A stretch of DNA of 64,000 bases. Source: Acidobacteria bacterium Ga0074141 (GTDB lineage Bacteria; Acidobacteriota; Blastocatellia; Pyrinomonadales; Pyrinomonadaceae). The notes below the pieces were generated by a model. That model was given only the letters and a program-made list of their open reading frames with translations, ran no database searches and was not told where the DNA came from. The stretch is from positions 94,157-158,156 of the forward strand of contig LNDP01000023.1 in the NCBI GenBank assembly GCA_001464665.1, given 5' to 3'. Positions within the stretch are counted from its first letter, which is position 1; every line of letters begins with the position of its first letter. Shown piece after piece: positions 1 to 8,468 of the stretch. The translations under genes and the position numbers were made by a program.

Positions 1-942
1 GTTCATCCGCGAGCCGATATCGCGGAGTGCGAAATCGCGGTGGATAAGCATATTGGCGACCGCCTCGCGAACCGAGTAGAGATGATATTTCGAACGCGGC
101 ACGGCGTGCCCGTTCGTGTCGGCCTTTCGCTGCCGCGGGGCCGTTTTTTCGAGGTCGCAATAGCGCTCGACGAACTGCATCATCGCCTCGAACTGGTGGA
201 GCAAATTCCCGCCGACCTCGCGGCTTTCGACGAGCTGTGAGTTGCCGTTCTCGCCGGAAAGGCGGCTGATCTTTACCGTGCTTCGCGGGAAGAGCGACAC
301 CACGCTCTCGGTCCGGCCGAAAAGCGTTAGCCCGGCGACGGTCGGGAAAAATTCGTCGCCATTGCCCGCGGCTAGCAAAAGGTCTTTTCGCACCAGTTCC
401 TTTGTATCAAACTGGCCCGGCAGCGGATTGATGTCAGCGAACGCCTGGGCAAACGACCAAAGCAGGCCTTCCTCGATGTCGCTTTCCGTTGCCGTAAAGA
501 GTGGAATATTTTCGTATGTGAATGGCCGAATTTCATCGAGCCATCTCGAAAGTTCGTCGCGGGTCACTTCCCGCTTCTCCGCTCCGAACCGCATATAAAA
601 GCGGCCGTCGCGGGTCCGAAAAGGCTTTCGCCGGGCATCGATATCAAGCGCAACAACTCGCTTTCCGCTGTCAAAGGCGATGCAGTCGATCATCGGCACG
701 ATCGGCGGCACGATCTCTTCGCGGCAGATGCGGACAAGCTCGGCCTGCACTTCGTCGGGGTTGCTCAAGCCCTCTACGCGCAGTTGATCGTTAACACCAA
801 AGATGATCGTCCCGCCGTTGGTATTGGCCAGAGCGACGATCCCCTGGGCGATCCGCTCGGGATTTGAAAGTTTTACCTTTAACTCGAGGTAGGTATCTTC
901 GCCGCCGCGGACAAGGCGCAACAATTCCGTCCGGGAGGTCAC
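1..942 (-). CDS. AlbA_2 (Schlafen-type) domain and HATPase_c_4-like protein, partial at left edge
   Basis: The reverse strand is open from about 1032 to the window start. Translation from GTG at 942 gives an N-terminal AlbA_2 domain (YLELK near residue 20, then ALANTNGGTIIFGV near residues 37-50). About 290 residues in comes REAVANMLIHRDFA, which resembles the RecG-C/HATPase_c_4 core (REA..NA..HRDY). Proteins with this pair of domains are often annotated as putative transcriptional regulators or ATP-dependent helicase-like proteins; the actual activity is unknown. The GTG start was chosen because it places the usual short lead before YLELK; an in-frame ATG at 1032 would add 30 basic, low-complexity residues. 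Neither start has a clear ribosome site. The C-terminus lies outside the window, so it cannot be said whether a winged-helix tail follows. Confidence 0.8.
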   Translation of the reverse strand, partial: MTSRTELLRLVRGGEDTYLELKVKLSNPERIAQGIVALANTNGGTIIFGVNDQLRVEGLSNPDEVQAELVRICREEIVPPIVPMIDCIAFDSGKRVVALDIDARRKPFRTRDGRFYMRFGAEKREVTRDELSRWLDEIRPFTYENIPLFTATESDIEEGLLWSFAQAFADINPLPGQFDTKELVRKDLLLAAGNGDEFFPTVAGLTLFGRTESVVSLFPRSTVKISRLSGENGNSQLVESREVGGNLLHQFEAMMQFVERYCDLEKTAPRQRKADTNGHAVPRSKYHLYSVREAVANMLIHRDFALRDIGSRMN

Positions 943-1335
943 CGGATGGCTGGTATCCAAAAGATATTCTTGATGGGAGCGATCCGCCGGGGTATCAAAT
1001 CGCTGGCTGTGTCGGAATCGTCTGCGGGCCATAAAATCCGGCGTGTGCTTTTTTGTCAAGACGGATCACACCTGTTTGTCCGCCCGGGCATCGGGGCCGC
1101 GGCCCCAAGCCTCTGGATTTATCCTTTCGGACTGTTTCTATTCAAACATGTGAACACCCAAAAGTAAAAAATAAGCGTCCGGAAAAGACCTGCTCCGCTT
1201 GCTGAGACGGCAGATTCCTTGTTTTTTGGTAGTCACTTGAAGTATTTTCAAATGAGCTTTCACAAAAGTCAGACTCAAAACTTTCGATCGATCTGGCACT
1301 CCCCGTGGGAAGTCCGGGGTGAAAGCACGCAAACA
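943..1335. other. Intergenic region, no gene supported
   Basis: This divergent region lies between the AlbA_2 protein and folK. It must hold promoters for both, but no convincing -35/-10 pair was found. A short inverted repeat (TTGAA-5-TTCAA) lies near 1239-1253. Upstream in-frame TTG and GTG codons before folK are not supported by homology. Confidence 0.4.
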
Positions 1336-1884
1336 ATGGCGGCTAATAACGCGGCAGTAACAGCATATGTCGGGCTCGGTTCCGACCTCGGCGATCGGGC
1401 GGGAAATCTCCTGCTCGGCGTCCGCGGGCTGATAGAGGCCTGTTTCGAGGTTACGGCTATCTCATGTATCTACGAGTCCGAGCCGATCGATATGGACGGA
1501 GCGCCGGATTTTCTCAATATGGCCGTCGCACTTCGTTGCAAGGAGGTGACGCCGACCCAACTGATGGCCCGCCTGCTACGCATTGAGTACAACCTCGGCC
1601 GGACGGCCAAGACCTTTCACAAGCCGCGGACCATCGATCTTGATCTGCTTTTCTTTGGCGAGACAAAGATGGACACACCGTTCCTCACGCTGCCGCACCC
1701 GCGCATACATCTCCGCAAGTTCGTCCTTTTACCGCTGAATGACATCGCTCCAAAACTCCGCCATCCGGTCCTCGGTAAGACGATCGGAGAACTTCTTGCA
1801 GCGACGCCGGACGACTCACGCATTGAGAAGTGGCTCCCCGCGGGCGTTAACGGAGGCTTTGCCGCAGAAGTTGCCGGCGTGTGA
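1336..1884 (+). CDS. folK: 2-amino-4-hydroxy-6-hydroxymethyldihydropteridine pyrophosphokinase
   Basis: HPPK transfers pyrophosphate from ATP to 6-hydroxymethyl-7,8-dihydropterin in folate synthesis. The product is 182 residues. It opens with the family's YVGLGSDLGDR strand-loop, carries YESEP near residue 49, the PRTIDLDLLFF signature near residues 94-105 (Mg-binding aspartates) and LPHPRIHLRKFVL after it. The ATG at 1336 was chosen because the family fold begins a few residues before YVGLGS; an upstream TTG at 1219 would add 39 unrelated residues. It precedes panB by 43 bases on the same strand, so folate and pantothenate steps may be cotranscribed. folB and folP are not in the window. Confidence 0.95.
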   Translation: MAANNAAVTAYVGLGSDLGDRAGNLLLGVRGLIEACFEVTAISCIYESEPIDMDGAPDFLNMAVALRCKEVTPTQLMARLLRIEYNLGRTAKTFHKPRTIDLDLLFFGETKMDTPFLTLPHPRIHLRKFVLLPLNDIAPKLRHPVLGKTIGELLAATPDDSRIEKWLPAGVNGGFAAEVAGV

Positions 1885-1927
1885 TGCTAGACTTAAACGT
1901 CTGAAAGGAATAGACTAAACACCTTTT

Positions 1928-2800
1928 ATGGCCTACCTTAAACCGGACAAACCCGAGAAGGTTTACGTTCCCGCACTCCGCGCCGCCAAAGAGAAGAGCG
2001 AGAAGCTCGTGTGCCTTACGGCCTATGATTACCCGACCGCCCGCATCGTTGACGAGGCCGGTGTGGACATCATCCTTGTCGGCGACAGCATGGGAAATGT
2101 CATTCACGGCTACGGGAACACGATCCCCGTTTCGCTCGAGGAGATCCTCTCGGCGACCAAGGCCGTAAAACGCGGATCGAGCCGAGCACTTACAGTCGCC
2201 GATATGCCCTACGGCAGCTATCACACCGGCGACAATAAGGCCGTGCGAAATGCGCTCAAGCTGATGAAGTACGGCGGTGCCGAGGCTGTAAAGCTCGAAG
2301 GCGGCCGCAACCGGGTTGACCTCGTGAAACGCTTGGTCGATGAAGAGATACCGGTGATGGCACACATCGGCCTGACGCCGCAATCGGTCCATAAACTCGG
2401 CGGCTATCGCGTCCAGGGCAAGACGACCGACGACGCAAAGAGACTTATCGACGACGCCTTGCTTCTCGAAGAGGCAGGAGCTTTTGCGGTCGTTCTCGAA
2501 CTGGTGCCACGCGAGGTCGCGGCCGTCATTACCAAAGAGCTCAAGATCTCGACCGTCGGCATCGGCGCCGGAACGGATTGTGATATTCAAGTGCTTGTCC
2601 TGCACGACCTGATCGGCTTTACCTTCGGCCGCCAGCCGCGTTTCGTTCGGCAATATGCTAACGTCAGCGGCGTCATTACGGATGCGATAACCCGATGGAT
2701 GGACGACGTCCGTAGCGGCAACTATCCGGCAGAGGCCGAATCGTACGGGTTGCCCGAAGACGTAAACCCGGAAGACCTGATACCTTCGCTTCCCTTCTGA
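1928..2800 (+). CDS. panB: 3-methyl-2-oxobutanoate hydroxymethyltransferase
   Basis: PanB (ketopantoate hydroxymethyltransferase) adds a hydroxymethyl group from methylene-tetrahydrofolate to alpha-ketoisovalerate, the first committed step to pantothenate. The 290-residue product shows LTAYDYPTARI and VGDSMGN (residues 51-57, metal-binding Asp), DMPYGSYHT, KLEGG, MAHIGLTPQSVH and VVLELVP with the catalytic glutamate, then IGIGAG-type residues near 215. It is about 25 residues longer than the typical enzyme, mostly at the N-terminus. panC follows after 7 bases, so the two are very likely one operon. Its folate cofactor links it functionally to the upstream folK. Confidence 0.97.
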   Translation: MAYLKPDKPEKVYVPALRAAKEKSEKLVCLTAYDYPTARIVDEAGVDIILVGDSMGNVIHGYGNTIPVSLEEILSATKAVKRGSSRALTVADMPYGSYHTGDNKAVRNALKLMKYGGAEAVKLEGGRNRVDLVKRLVDEEIPVMAHIGLTPQSVHKLGGYRVQGKTTDDAKRLIDDALLLEEAGAFAVVLELVPREVAAVITKELKISTVGIGAGTDCDIQVLVLHDLIGFTFGRQPRFVRQYANVSGVITDAITRWMDDVRSGNYPAEAESYGLPEDVNPEDLIPSLPF

Positions 2801-2807
2801 TTTCGAT

Positions 2808-3662
2808 ATGGAGATCATAAATCGCCGACAGAGAATGGCCTCGATCACGCGCAAGCTTCGCCGTGATAACAAGACCATCGCCTTTGTCCCGACAATGGGA
2901 GCGCTACACGAGGGCCACCTCGCGCTCGTTCAAGAAGCCTCAAAACGCGGCGACTCGGTCATTGTCTCGATCTTCGTTAATCCTACGCAGTTCAACGATG
3001 CGAAAGACCTCGCCCGTTATCCCCGCGACCTTGCCTCAGATGCCGCAATGTTGTCCGAGTTCGGCGTCGATCATATCTACGCCCCGGAGCCGCACGATAT
3101 TTATCCCGAGGGCTTTGCGACCTACGTTTACGTTGAAGGCCTTTCCGAAAGCCTCGAGGGTGCCTCGCGGCCCGGCCATTTTCGCGGCGTCGCGACCGTA
3201 GTAACGCTTTTACTCAATACGATCCGGCCGGACTTTGCCATCTTCGGCGAAAAGGACGCTCAGCAGCTTGCGATCGTCAAACGCCTGACGCGCGACATGG
3301 GCTTCGATACTGAAATTATCTCGGTCCAGACGGTTCGCGAACCGAGCGGACTGGCGATGTCCTCGCGTAACGAATTGCTCTCTGCCGAGGACCGTGCCCG
3401 TGCCTCGGCGATCTACGCGGCACTCCATATGGCTCAAAATGCCTTCATTTCGGGTGAACGGAATGCTTCGAAATTGACTCAAATGGTAGAAAATGCCCTA
3501 AAAGCGGATTCTGACGTCACGCTTGACTATGTTGCCACGGTCAATGCTGAAACGCTGGAACATGTTGATAGGGTTGGAGATACGGGCTCGATGATCGCCG
3601 TTGCGGCAAAGATCGGAGGTGTTCGGTTGATAGATAACATCAGATTAGGCCGCGGGCAGTAG
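2808..3662 (+). CDS. panC: Pantoate--beta-alanine ligase (pantothenate synthetase)
   Basis: PanC joins pantoate and beta-alanine using ATP through a pantoyl-adenylate. The 284-residue protein has the nucleotidyltransferase signature FVPTMGALHEGHL (HEGH at residues 34-37), SIFVNPTQFN, GEKDAQQLAIVKR and the KMSKS-like MSSRNELL. Length is normal for the family. It lies 7 bases after panB. A short hairpin (CCTCG-5-CGAGG followed by CTTTT, 3687-3706) just downstream may be a weak terminator. Confidence 0.97.
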   Translation: MEIINRRQRMASITRKLRRDNKTIAFVPTMGALHEGHLALVQEASKRGDSVIVSIFVNPTQFNDAKDLARYPRDLASDAAMLSEFGVDHIYAPEPHDIYPEGFATYVYVEGLSESLEGASRPGHFRGVATVVTLLLNTIRPDFAIFGEKDAQQLAIVKRLTRDMGFDTEIISVQTVREPSGLAMSSRNELLSAEDRARASAIYAALHMAQNAFISGERNASKLTQMVENALKADSDVTLDYVATVNAETLEHVDRVGDTGSMIAVAAKIGGVRLIDNIRLGRGQ

Positions 3663-3723
3663 TCTGGCACCTCTATTGCATCTAAACCTCGTAGGGCGAG
3701 GCTTTTGCCGGCCCGAAAACGTG

Positions 3724-4230
3724 ATGAAAAACTATCTGAAAACGATTCTCCTCTTTACCGTCTTCGCGATGTCTGCAACGGCGGTCTCCGCTCAGGCGAG
3801 ACTGACGACCGTAAATGGCGGTGCGTTCAATATCGACGACCACAAGGGTAAGGTCGTGATCTTGGCGGTCGGCGCTTCGTGGATACCGCTTTCAGAAAAG
3901 CAGGTGGAATTCACTAACGTGCTCAGCCGCAAATACGCCGGTAAAGATGTCGCAATTCTTTATGTCGCTACCGATTCGGTAACACAAGGAACGCGAAATT
4001 TTGCCTCGGCGGCGGATCTCAACCAGTTCGCGACAAAGAACCGTCTATCGGCCACGATGATTCGAGACAATGACGGTGCATTTATGCTCAAGCACTATTC
4101 GCTTGATCAGGTGCCTTCGTTCGTTATCCTCGGGAAGGACGGCAAAATGGTAGGCGAACCCTACGGCGGCATCGATCCGAAGTACGACGTCACCGTCCCG
4201 ATCTCACGAGTTGTCGATCGGCTGCTTTGA
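3724..4230 (+). CDS. Exported thioredoxin-fold protein lacking the CXXC motif
   Basis: The product has 168 residues with an N-terminal signal peptide (hydrophobic stretch ending in VSAQA). The mature part reads like a TlpA/AhpC-type thioredoxin fold: KGKVVILAVGASW, then ILYVATD, and VPSFVILGKDGK with the cis-proline region. At the position where TlpA proteins have WCxxC, this one has W-I-P-L-S, so there is no redox pair and thiol-disulfide activity is unlikely. ATG 3724 was chosen because it begins the signal peptide; an upstream TTG (3676) would put 16 residues before it. It may act as a binding or scaffold protein in the periplasm. It is followed by a good terminator at 4256. Confidence 0.8.
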   Translation: MKNYLKTILLFTVFAMSATAVSAQARLTTVNGGAFNIDDHKGKVVILAVGASWIPLSEKQVEFTNVLSRKYAGKDVAILYVATDSVTQGTRNFASAADLNQFATKNRLSATMIRDNDGAFMLKHYSLDQVPSFVILGKDGKMVGEPYGGIDPKYDVTVPISRVVDRLL

Positions 4231-4255
4231 TAAAAAGCTATAGAAGTTCAATCGG

Positions 4256-4282
4256 AAGAGGCTCCACCGCGAGCCTCTTTTT
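4256..4282 (+). terminator. Rho-independent terminator after the thioredoxin-fold gene
   Basis: AAGAGGCTC pairs with GAGCCTCTT across a six-base loop and is followed by a T-run. It sits 25 bases after the stop codon at 4230 and would end the folK-panBC-thioredoxin-fold transcript. Confidence 0.8.
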
Positions 4283-4284
4283 GT

Positions 4285-4440
4285 GTCTGTGGACTGTGTT
4301 CCTGGTGTGTGTCTTTGTTCTGTGCAGTCTGTGTTTTCTGCTCTGAGAAATTGCGGTCACTCCTTAAATCGAACATTCGGGAGCCATGAACCACAGAACA
4401 CACAGAAGCAAAATCGAAAGTCACAGAATACGCTCTTCAC
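4285..4440. repeat. Low-complexity TGTG/CTGTGTT and ACACAGAA region
   Basis: The left part is rich in CTGTG/TGTGTT words (for example CTGTGGACTGTG and CAGTCTGTGTTTTC). The right part has the complementary style (CACAGAACACACAGAAG). Similar degenerate 'TCTGTG' stretches occur at 25856-25902 and 31049-31135. They resemble dispersed non-coding repeats common in some environmental phyla. No gene is supported here; it separates the convergent thioredoxin-fold and maf genes. Confidence 0.45.
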
Positions 4441-4487
4441 GGTAACGCCCGTGATAGATCTGATGCAGACCAAGGTCTCAAAGCCCC

Positions 4488-5096
4488 TCAAGCCTTTTCA
4501 CCTATTGCGGCTTCAAAACCGCGGAAAAGCTCATAGACGAGATTGATAGGTAGGCCGACGACATTCCAATAGTCGCCGCTGATGCCGCGGATAAATAGCG
4601 CCGCTTGCGCTTGGACGGCATACGCCCCGGCTTTGTCGAGCGGGTCGCCCTCAAGCGCCAAAAACTCGATCTCCGCCTCGCTCATTTCTGCAAACGTCAC
4701 GGCCGTCCGTTGTATTCCCGAAACTGCAGTTGAATCGCGGACGAGCGCGATGCCGGTTATCACATCATGCACCTCGCCCGAGAGCAAACGTATCATCCGC
4801 CGGGCGTCGTCCATATCCGCGGGTTTGCCGATGACCTCGCCGCCGAGCACAACGGTCGTATCCGCCCCGAGTACGACGCGTCCCGGCCACTTGCCCGCGA
4901 TCGCAGCCGCCTTTTCAAGCGCAAGCCGCTCAACGTAGCCCTCCGGGCTTTCGCCCTCGCGAAGGCTTTCGTCGATCTCCGGCACGTCCTTTACAAAGCT
5001 CCAGCCGACCGAAGCGAGTATCTCCGATCGCCGCGGGCTCCCCGAGGCAAGTACGATCTCCGGCAAAATGCCGTGTTTCTGGTCGTGATTTAGCAT
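4488..5096 (-). CDS. maf: Maf-family nucleoside triphosphate pyrophosphatase
   Basis: Maf proteins hydrolyse non-canonical or excess nucleoside triphosphates (dTTP/UTP in the YhdE class) to the monophosphate. The 202-residue product starts the fold with ILASGSPRRSEIL-type residues (observed IVLASGSPRRSEIL), followed by EIDES, LALEKA, VLGADTTVVL, GKP, RMIRLLSG.VHDVITG, and ends in GISGDYWNVVGLPI. All core motifs are present. It converges on the preceding thioredoxin-fold gene and is divergent from dciA, with a 49-base gap that must contain both promoters. The N-terminus carries about 12 extra residues before the conserved strand. Confidence 0.93.
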   Translation of the reverse strand: MLNHDQKHGILPEIVLASGSPRRSEILASVGWSFVKDVPEIDESLREGESPEGYVERLALEKAAAIAGKWPGRVVLGADTTVVLGGEVIGKPADMDDARRMIRLLSGEVHDVITGIALVRDSTAVSGIQRTAVTFAEMSEAEIEFLALEGDPLDKAGAYAVQAQAALFIRGISGDYWNVVGLPINLVYELFRGFEAAIGEKA

Positions 5097-5145
5097 TTCT
5101 AAATGTTCTCGTTTAAGATGATATTAGATCGGAGCAGATTGGCAA

Positions 5146-5457
5146 ATGGAGCGATTTTCAAACCTTGTACCTACTTTCGTCCGCTCGCTGCCCGATGACC
5201 CGGACATTCTCGAGACCGTTATCGTGTCGCTGTGGCGGCCCGCCGTTGGCGCAGCGATCGCTGAAGCCTCGCGGGCACAGAGTTTCACGAAGGGCCGGCT
5301 GGTCGTCAGCACGAAGGACAAGAACTGGAAGGCCCAGCTTGATTCGATCGCTCCGGAGCTGGTCGCTAAGATTAACCGTTTCCTTGGCAAAAGCATGGTC
5401 CGCTATATCGAGATCGCGGCCGCACCCGATCTCTTTTCCGAGTCGAAAGAAGATTGA
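5146..5457 (+). CDS. dciA: DUF721/DciA-family protein (DnaB helicase loader)
   Basis: The product is 103 residues, consisting essentially of the DUF721 KH-like domain: W.PAVG..IA.AS, then LVVSTKDKNWKAQLDSIAP and the Asn-rich/Leu end KINRFLGKSMV. In bacteria without DnaC or DnaI, DciA proteins help load the replicative helicase DnaB. The short basic C-terminal extension seen in some homologues is absent. It lies 6 bases before gatC, so the two are probably cotranscribed. Domain assignment is firm; the loading role is inferred from the family. Confidence 0.85.
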   Translation: MERFSNLVPTFVRSLPDDPDILETVIVSLWRPAVGAAIAEASRAQSFTKGRLVVSTKDKNWKAQLDSIAPELVAKINRFLGKSMVRYIEIAAAPDLFSESKED

Positions 5458-5463
5458 CCAAAT

Positions 5464-5745
5464 ATGGATGTCAAGAAGATCGCAAAGCTCGCTCATTTGG
5501 AAATAACCGACGAAGAGGTCGCCATATACACGCCGCAGATGGAGCAGATCGTCGGCTATATTGAGCAACTCAATGAGCTCGATACCGCCGACGTCGAGCC
5601 GATGCTCGGCGGGTTGACCGCTGCCGGCCAGGCGACCGACGCGATCCGCGAGGACGAGATCAGCACAAGCCTCGGGACGGAAGCGGCACTGAGCCGTGCT
5701 CCGGCCTCAACCGACGGCCACTTTCAGGTGCCGAAGGTTCTATGA
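5464..5745 (+). CDS. gatC: Asp-tRNA(Asn)/Glu-tRNA(Gln) amidotransferase subunit C
   Basis: GatC stabilises GatA in the GatCAB complex that amidates Glu-tRNA(Gln) or Asp-tRNA(Asn). The 93-residue protein has the family layout: KIAKLAHLEITDEE at the start, the Q-I-x-x-YIEQLNELDT helix, DVEPM, and the extended tail REDE. Its stop overlaps the next gene's start as ATGA (5742-5745), indicating translational coupling with a lipoprotein gene rather than directly with gatA. gatB is not in the window. Confidence 0.95.
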   Translation: MDVKKIAKLAHLEITDEEVAIYTPQMEQIVGYIEQLNELDTADVEPMLGGLTAAGQATDAIREDEISTSLGTEAALSRAPASTDGHFQVPKVL

Positions 5746-6158
5746 AGCTTGTTTTTCTCATAGCAGCCGCCATTTTTGCCGCCGGGTGCAGCGTTCCGCA
5801 GTTCGAGCCGGCAGAGTGCGGCGTGGCTCGGCCCGCTTTGCGAGAGTTTTATTCGACCCATTTTGCCGGCGATATGCTTTTCTCAAAGGAACGGCTCGAG
5901 GAAAGGCGGAGATTTCTGACCGACCGGTTCTACGGAACGTTGACAGGCGCCACCGGCGACGCCGACCCATTTACTTCCGGAACGGCAGATGTCCCGCGGG
6001 CGTTCCGAATCGGGAGCTGCGAAAGACCGGCCGAGGGGCGAACGTCCTTTGAAGTGCTGCTCTTCTGGCGAGATGATTCCCGAACGGAACAGCGAGCGAT
6101 CCGCGTCGAGCTTGAACAGACCGGCGACACGTGGCTGATCGACAAAGTTAATAACTGA
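5742..6158 (+). CDS. Small lipoprotein of unknown function between gatC and gatA
   Basis: The 138-residue product starts with a short hydrophobic signal and a lipobox (FAAGC near residue 16), so it is probably a lipoprotein. The rest is a single small alpha/beta domain of about 115 residues. The end (RVELEQTGDTWLIDKV) resembles NTF2-like or DUF3828-type proteins, but the assignment is uncertain. It overlaps gatC by 4 bases and is 6 bases before gatA. The tight spacing shows cotranscription with the amidotransferase genes, though no functional link is obvious. Confidence 0.8.
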   Translation: MKLVFLIAAAIFAAGCSVPQFEPAECGVARPALREFYSTHFAGDMLFSKERLEERRRFLTDRFYGTLTGATGDADPFTSGTADVPRAFRIGSCERPAEGRTSFEVLLFWRDDSRTEQRAIRVELEQTGDTWLIDKVNN

Positions 6159-6164
6159 GACCTG

Positions 6165-7559
6165 ATGCTAAAGAACGAGATCGAACGCGTTTTGACCAAT
6201 GCCGAGCGGCTGAACGACCAGCTCGGCTCGTTTTTGTCCATTGAGCGTGGGCATGCGCTCGGGCGTGCCGAAGCCATTGAAGATGCCGCAGGCGAGCTTC
6301 CGCTCCGCGGCTTGGCCATCGCCATCAAGGACAACATCTGTACGAAGGATATCCGCACCTCATGCGGTTCGCGCATCCTTGCGAATTACACCGCCCACTA
6401 CGACGCGACCGCGGTCCAGAGGCTCAATGCCGCCGGTGCCGTCACGATCGGTAAAACGAACATGGACGAGTTCGCAATGGGCTCCTCGAATGAGAACTCG
6501 GCCTTCGGCCCGGCTCGGAATCCTTGGGACCCGGAACGCGTTCCCGGCGGAAGCTCGGGCGGCTCGGCTGTCGCTGTTGCTTCGGGTGTTGTTGATGTCG
6601 CCTTGGGCTCGGAAACCGGCGGTTCGGTGCGTCAGCCCGCGGCTCTCTGCGGCATTTATGGCCTAAAACCGACCTACGGACGCATCTCGCGATACGGGCT
6701 TGTCGCGTTTGCTTCTTCGCTTGATGCGATCGGCATTTTTGGCAGCTCGGCGGGCAAGATCGCCGACGTGCTCGGCATTATCGCAGGCCGCGATCCGCTC
6801 GATTCGACCTCGGCGGATGTTGCGGTGCCCGATTATTCGGCAATGCTTGATCGAAGCCTCGCCGGCAAGCGGATCGGCGTACCGCGGGCGTTCTTTGGCG
6901 AAGGGCTTGATGAGGAAGTGCGGGCGGCGGTCGATGCCTCGATAGAGAATCTTCGCTCGCTCGGCTGCGAGGTCGTCGATGTCGAACTCCCGCACGCCAA
7001 ATACGGCATCGCGGTCTATTACATCATCGCGACCGCCGAGGCCTCGTCGAACCTTGCTCGTTATGACGGCGTACGGTACGGCGTCCGTGCTGAGGATGCT
7101 CACGAATTGCGGCAAATGTATTTCAAGACCCGTGAAGAAGGCTTTGGCCCCGAGGTCAAACGTCGAATAATGCTCGGCACCTACGTGCTCTCGAGCGGCT
7201 ATTACGACGCCTACTACGCCAAGGCTCAGAAGGTCCGGGCTCTCGTCCGCGATGATTATGCGGCCGCTTTCGCGAACTGCGACTTCGTGCTTACGCCGAC
7301 CTCGCCGACCACCGCGTTCCGCATGGGCGAACGCTCGGACGACCCGCTGGCAATGTACCTGAGCGACATCTACACCGTCTCGGCCAACCTCGCCGGCCTG
7401 CCGGCCATCAGCATTCCCTGCGGGCTTTCGTCCGAGAGCCTGCCGATCGGTGTCCAACTCGTCGGCAACTACTGGGCCGAGGGCGAACTGCTCAATGCCG
7501 CCAACATCTACGGCACCGAACACCCGCTCGACGCCAAACCGCTGATCCACGCCGAATAA
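6165..7559 (+). CDS. gatA: Glu-tRNA(Gln) amidotransferase subunit A
   Basis: GatA is the glutaminase of GatCAB. The 464-residue protein has the amidase-signature Ser-cisSer-Lys triad at the expected spacing: Lys55 (AIAIKDN), Ser130 (GGSSGGSA) and Ser154 ([12 protein letters not shown]). These are followed by [22 protein letters not shown], which is typical of GatA rather than of other amidases. The C-terminal LPAISIPCG and LPIGVQLVG motifs are also present. Length is slightly below the usual 480-490. It is in one transcription unit with dciA, gatC and a lipoprotein gene. Confidence 0.97.
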   Translation: MLKNEIERVLTNAERLNDQLGSFLSIERGHALGRAEAIEDAAGELPLRGLAIAIKDNICTKDIRTSCGSRILANYTAHYDATAVQRLNAAGAVTIGKTNMDEFAMGSSNENSAFGPARNPWDPERVPGGSSGGSAVAVASGVVDVALGSETGGSVRQPAALCGIYGLKPTYGRISRYGLVAFASSLDAIGIFGSSAGKIADVLGIIAGRDPLDSTSADVAVPDYSAMLDRSLAGKRIGVPRAFFGEGLDEEVRAAVDASIENLRSLGCEVVDVELPHAKYGIAVYYIIATAEASSNLARYDGVRYGVRAEDAHELRQMYFKTREEGFGPEVKRRIMLGTYVLSSGYYDAYYAKAQKVRALVRDDYAAAFANCDFVLTPTSPTTAFRMGERSDDPLAMYLSDIYTVSANLAGLPAISIPCGLSSESLPIGVQLVGNYWAEGELLNAANIYGTEHPLDAKPLIHAE

Positions 7560-7574
7560 AAACTGAACCAGCGA

Positions 7575-8171
7575 CTACGGGGCCGTGCCCATCATTACAT
7601 CGCTAAACTCGACCGGCGGGGCGGCGACGATCGTCGGCGAGTTCCCGTTCGGCGGAAAGCAAAACAAAGTGCCTTCCCACGCACCGAAATCGTAGCGTCC
7701 GTTCGCCAGGTCGTTGAAGGTGCCGTACCACTGTATCTTGTCCGCGGCGTAAACGTTGGCGTTGGTGTGAATCGCGAGTGCTCCCATCAGGTAGCGGCCG
7801 TCGGCGGTCGTGCCTTCATTGCCGGGCTGAGTATCACCAGCACCACACGAATAAACGACAATGTTGTCCACCTTGCCCGCGATCGCCGACCACATCGCGA
7901 CGTTCGTATGCGTAACGTCCTCGCGGCCGAGCTCGAGGCCCATGCCGCCGGCGTCCATCGACATTCCCGCTCGGTCGTTCGATCCGGCATATCCATGACA
8001 GAGTACGAACATCGAGTGGATCTTACCGCCCGCTCCTGCGGCAACGCCGTTGATGCTGGCAAATGCATTGGCAAGCGGCGTCGACGCGCTCGTGTTGAAG
8101 ATTGAAAGCTTCGCCCGGGACGGAACGCCGCCCTCAAGCCGCCGGTCGCGAAGTGCAAAGTATCTGGCCAT
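7575..8171 (-). CDS. Possible caspase-fold (DUF4347/clan CD-like) protein with His/Cys dyad
   Basis: The product is 198 residues with no signal peptide or membrane segment. A hydrophobic strand leads to CHGYAGS (residues ~58-64), and a second strand, DNIVVYSCGAGDT (residues ~101-113), follows. His-Gly after one strand and Cys after the next is the clan CD arrangement. The later AADKIQWYG and FGAWEG resemble the end of DUF4347 domains. It could be a peptidase, a DUF4347-type adhesin module or an inactive relative; this is fold-level pattern reading only. A GGAGG lies 11 bases before the ATG. It converges on gatA with a 15-base gap. The roughly 300 bases upstream hold no gene. Confidence 0.6.
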   Translation of the reverse strand: MARYFALRDRRLEGGVPSRAKLSIFNTSASTPLANAFASINGVAAGAGGKIHSMFVLCHGYAGSNDRAGMSMDAGGMGLELGREDVTHTNVAMWSAIAGKVDNIVVYSCGAGDTQPGNEGTTADGRYLMGALAIHTNANVYAADKIQWYGTFNDLANGRYDFGAWEGTLFCFPPNGNSPTIVAAPPVEFSDVMMGTAP

Positions 8172-8410
8172 GATCTAAATAACCTCCGGTCTTTCCTACC
8201 GGTAGCACTCGCCGCCGGCCGGAACGAAATTTTATGATTGATCGGTAGCACGGGAGCAATTCCCGTTCGTCTAACATCGAGACTGCATCAGCAACCGCTT
8301 TTTGCGTAATCGCCGCCGCCGCGAGAGCGAGAACGCCACATTTAGAGAACCTCGCGGCGAATATACACCCGAAACCAACTACGGCAAAGCGCTCCAAAGG
8401 CCGAATGCGC

Positions 8411-8445
8411 AAAAAAGCGGACCCGCACCTTGTGCGAGCCCGCTT
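8411..8445 (-). terminator. Rho-independent terminator of the oligopeptidase B gene
   Basis: Read on the minus strand, AAGCGGGCTCGCAC pairs with GTGCGGGTCCGCTT over a 3-base loop, with two G-T wobbles, and is followed by TTTTTT. It starts about 24 bases after the stop codon of the oligopeptidase gene at 8469. Confidence 0.9.
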
Positions 8446-8468
8446 CTGCTTAGTTTGGCGTTAACGCC

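Noticed and set aside
1847..2878. Long minus-strand frame opposite panB
   Set aside because: panB is certain by motifs; GC-rich third positions create long antisense open frames. The same applies to 6663-7550 opposite gatA and 42022-42981 opposite polA.
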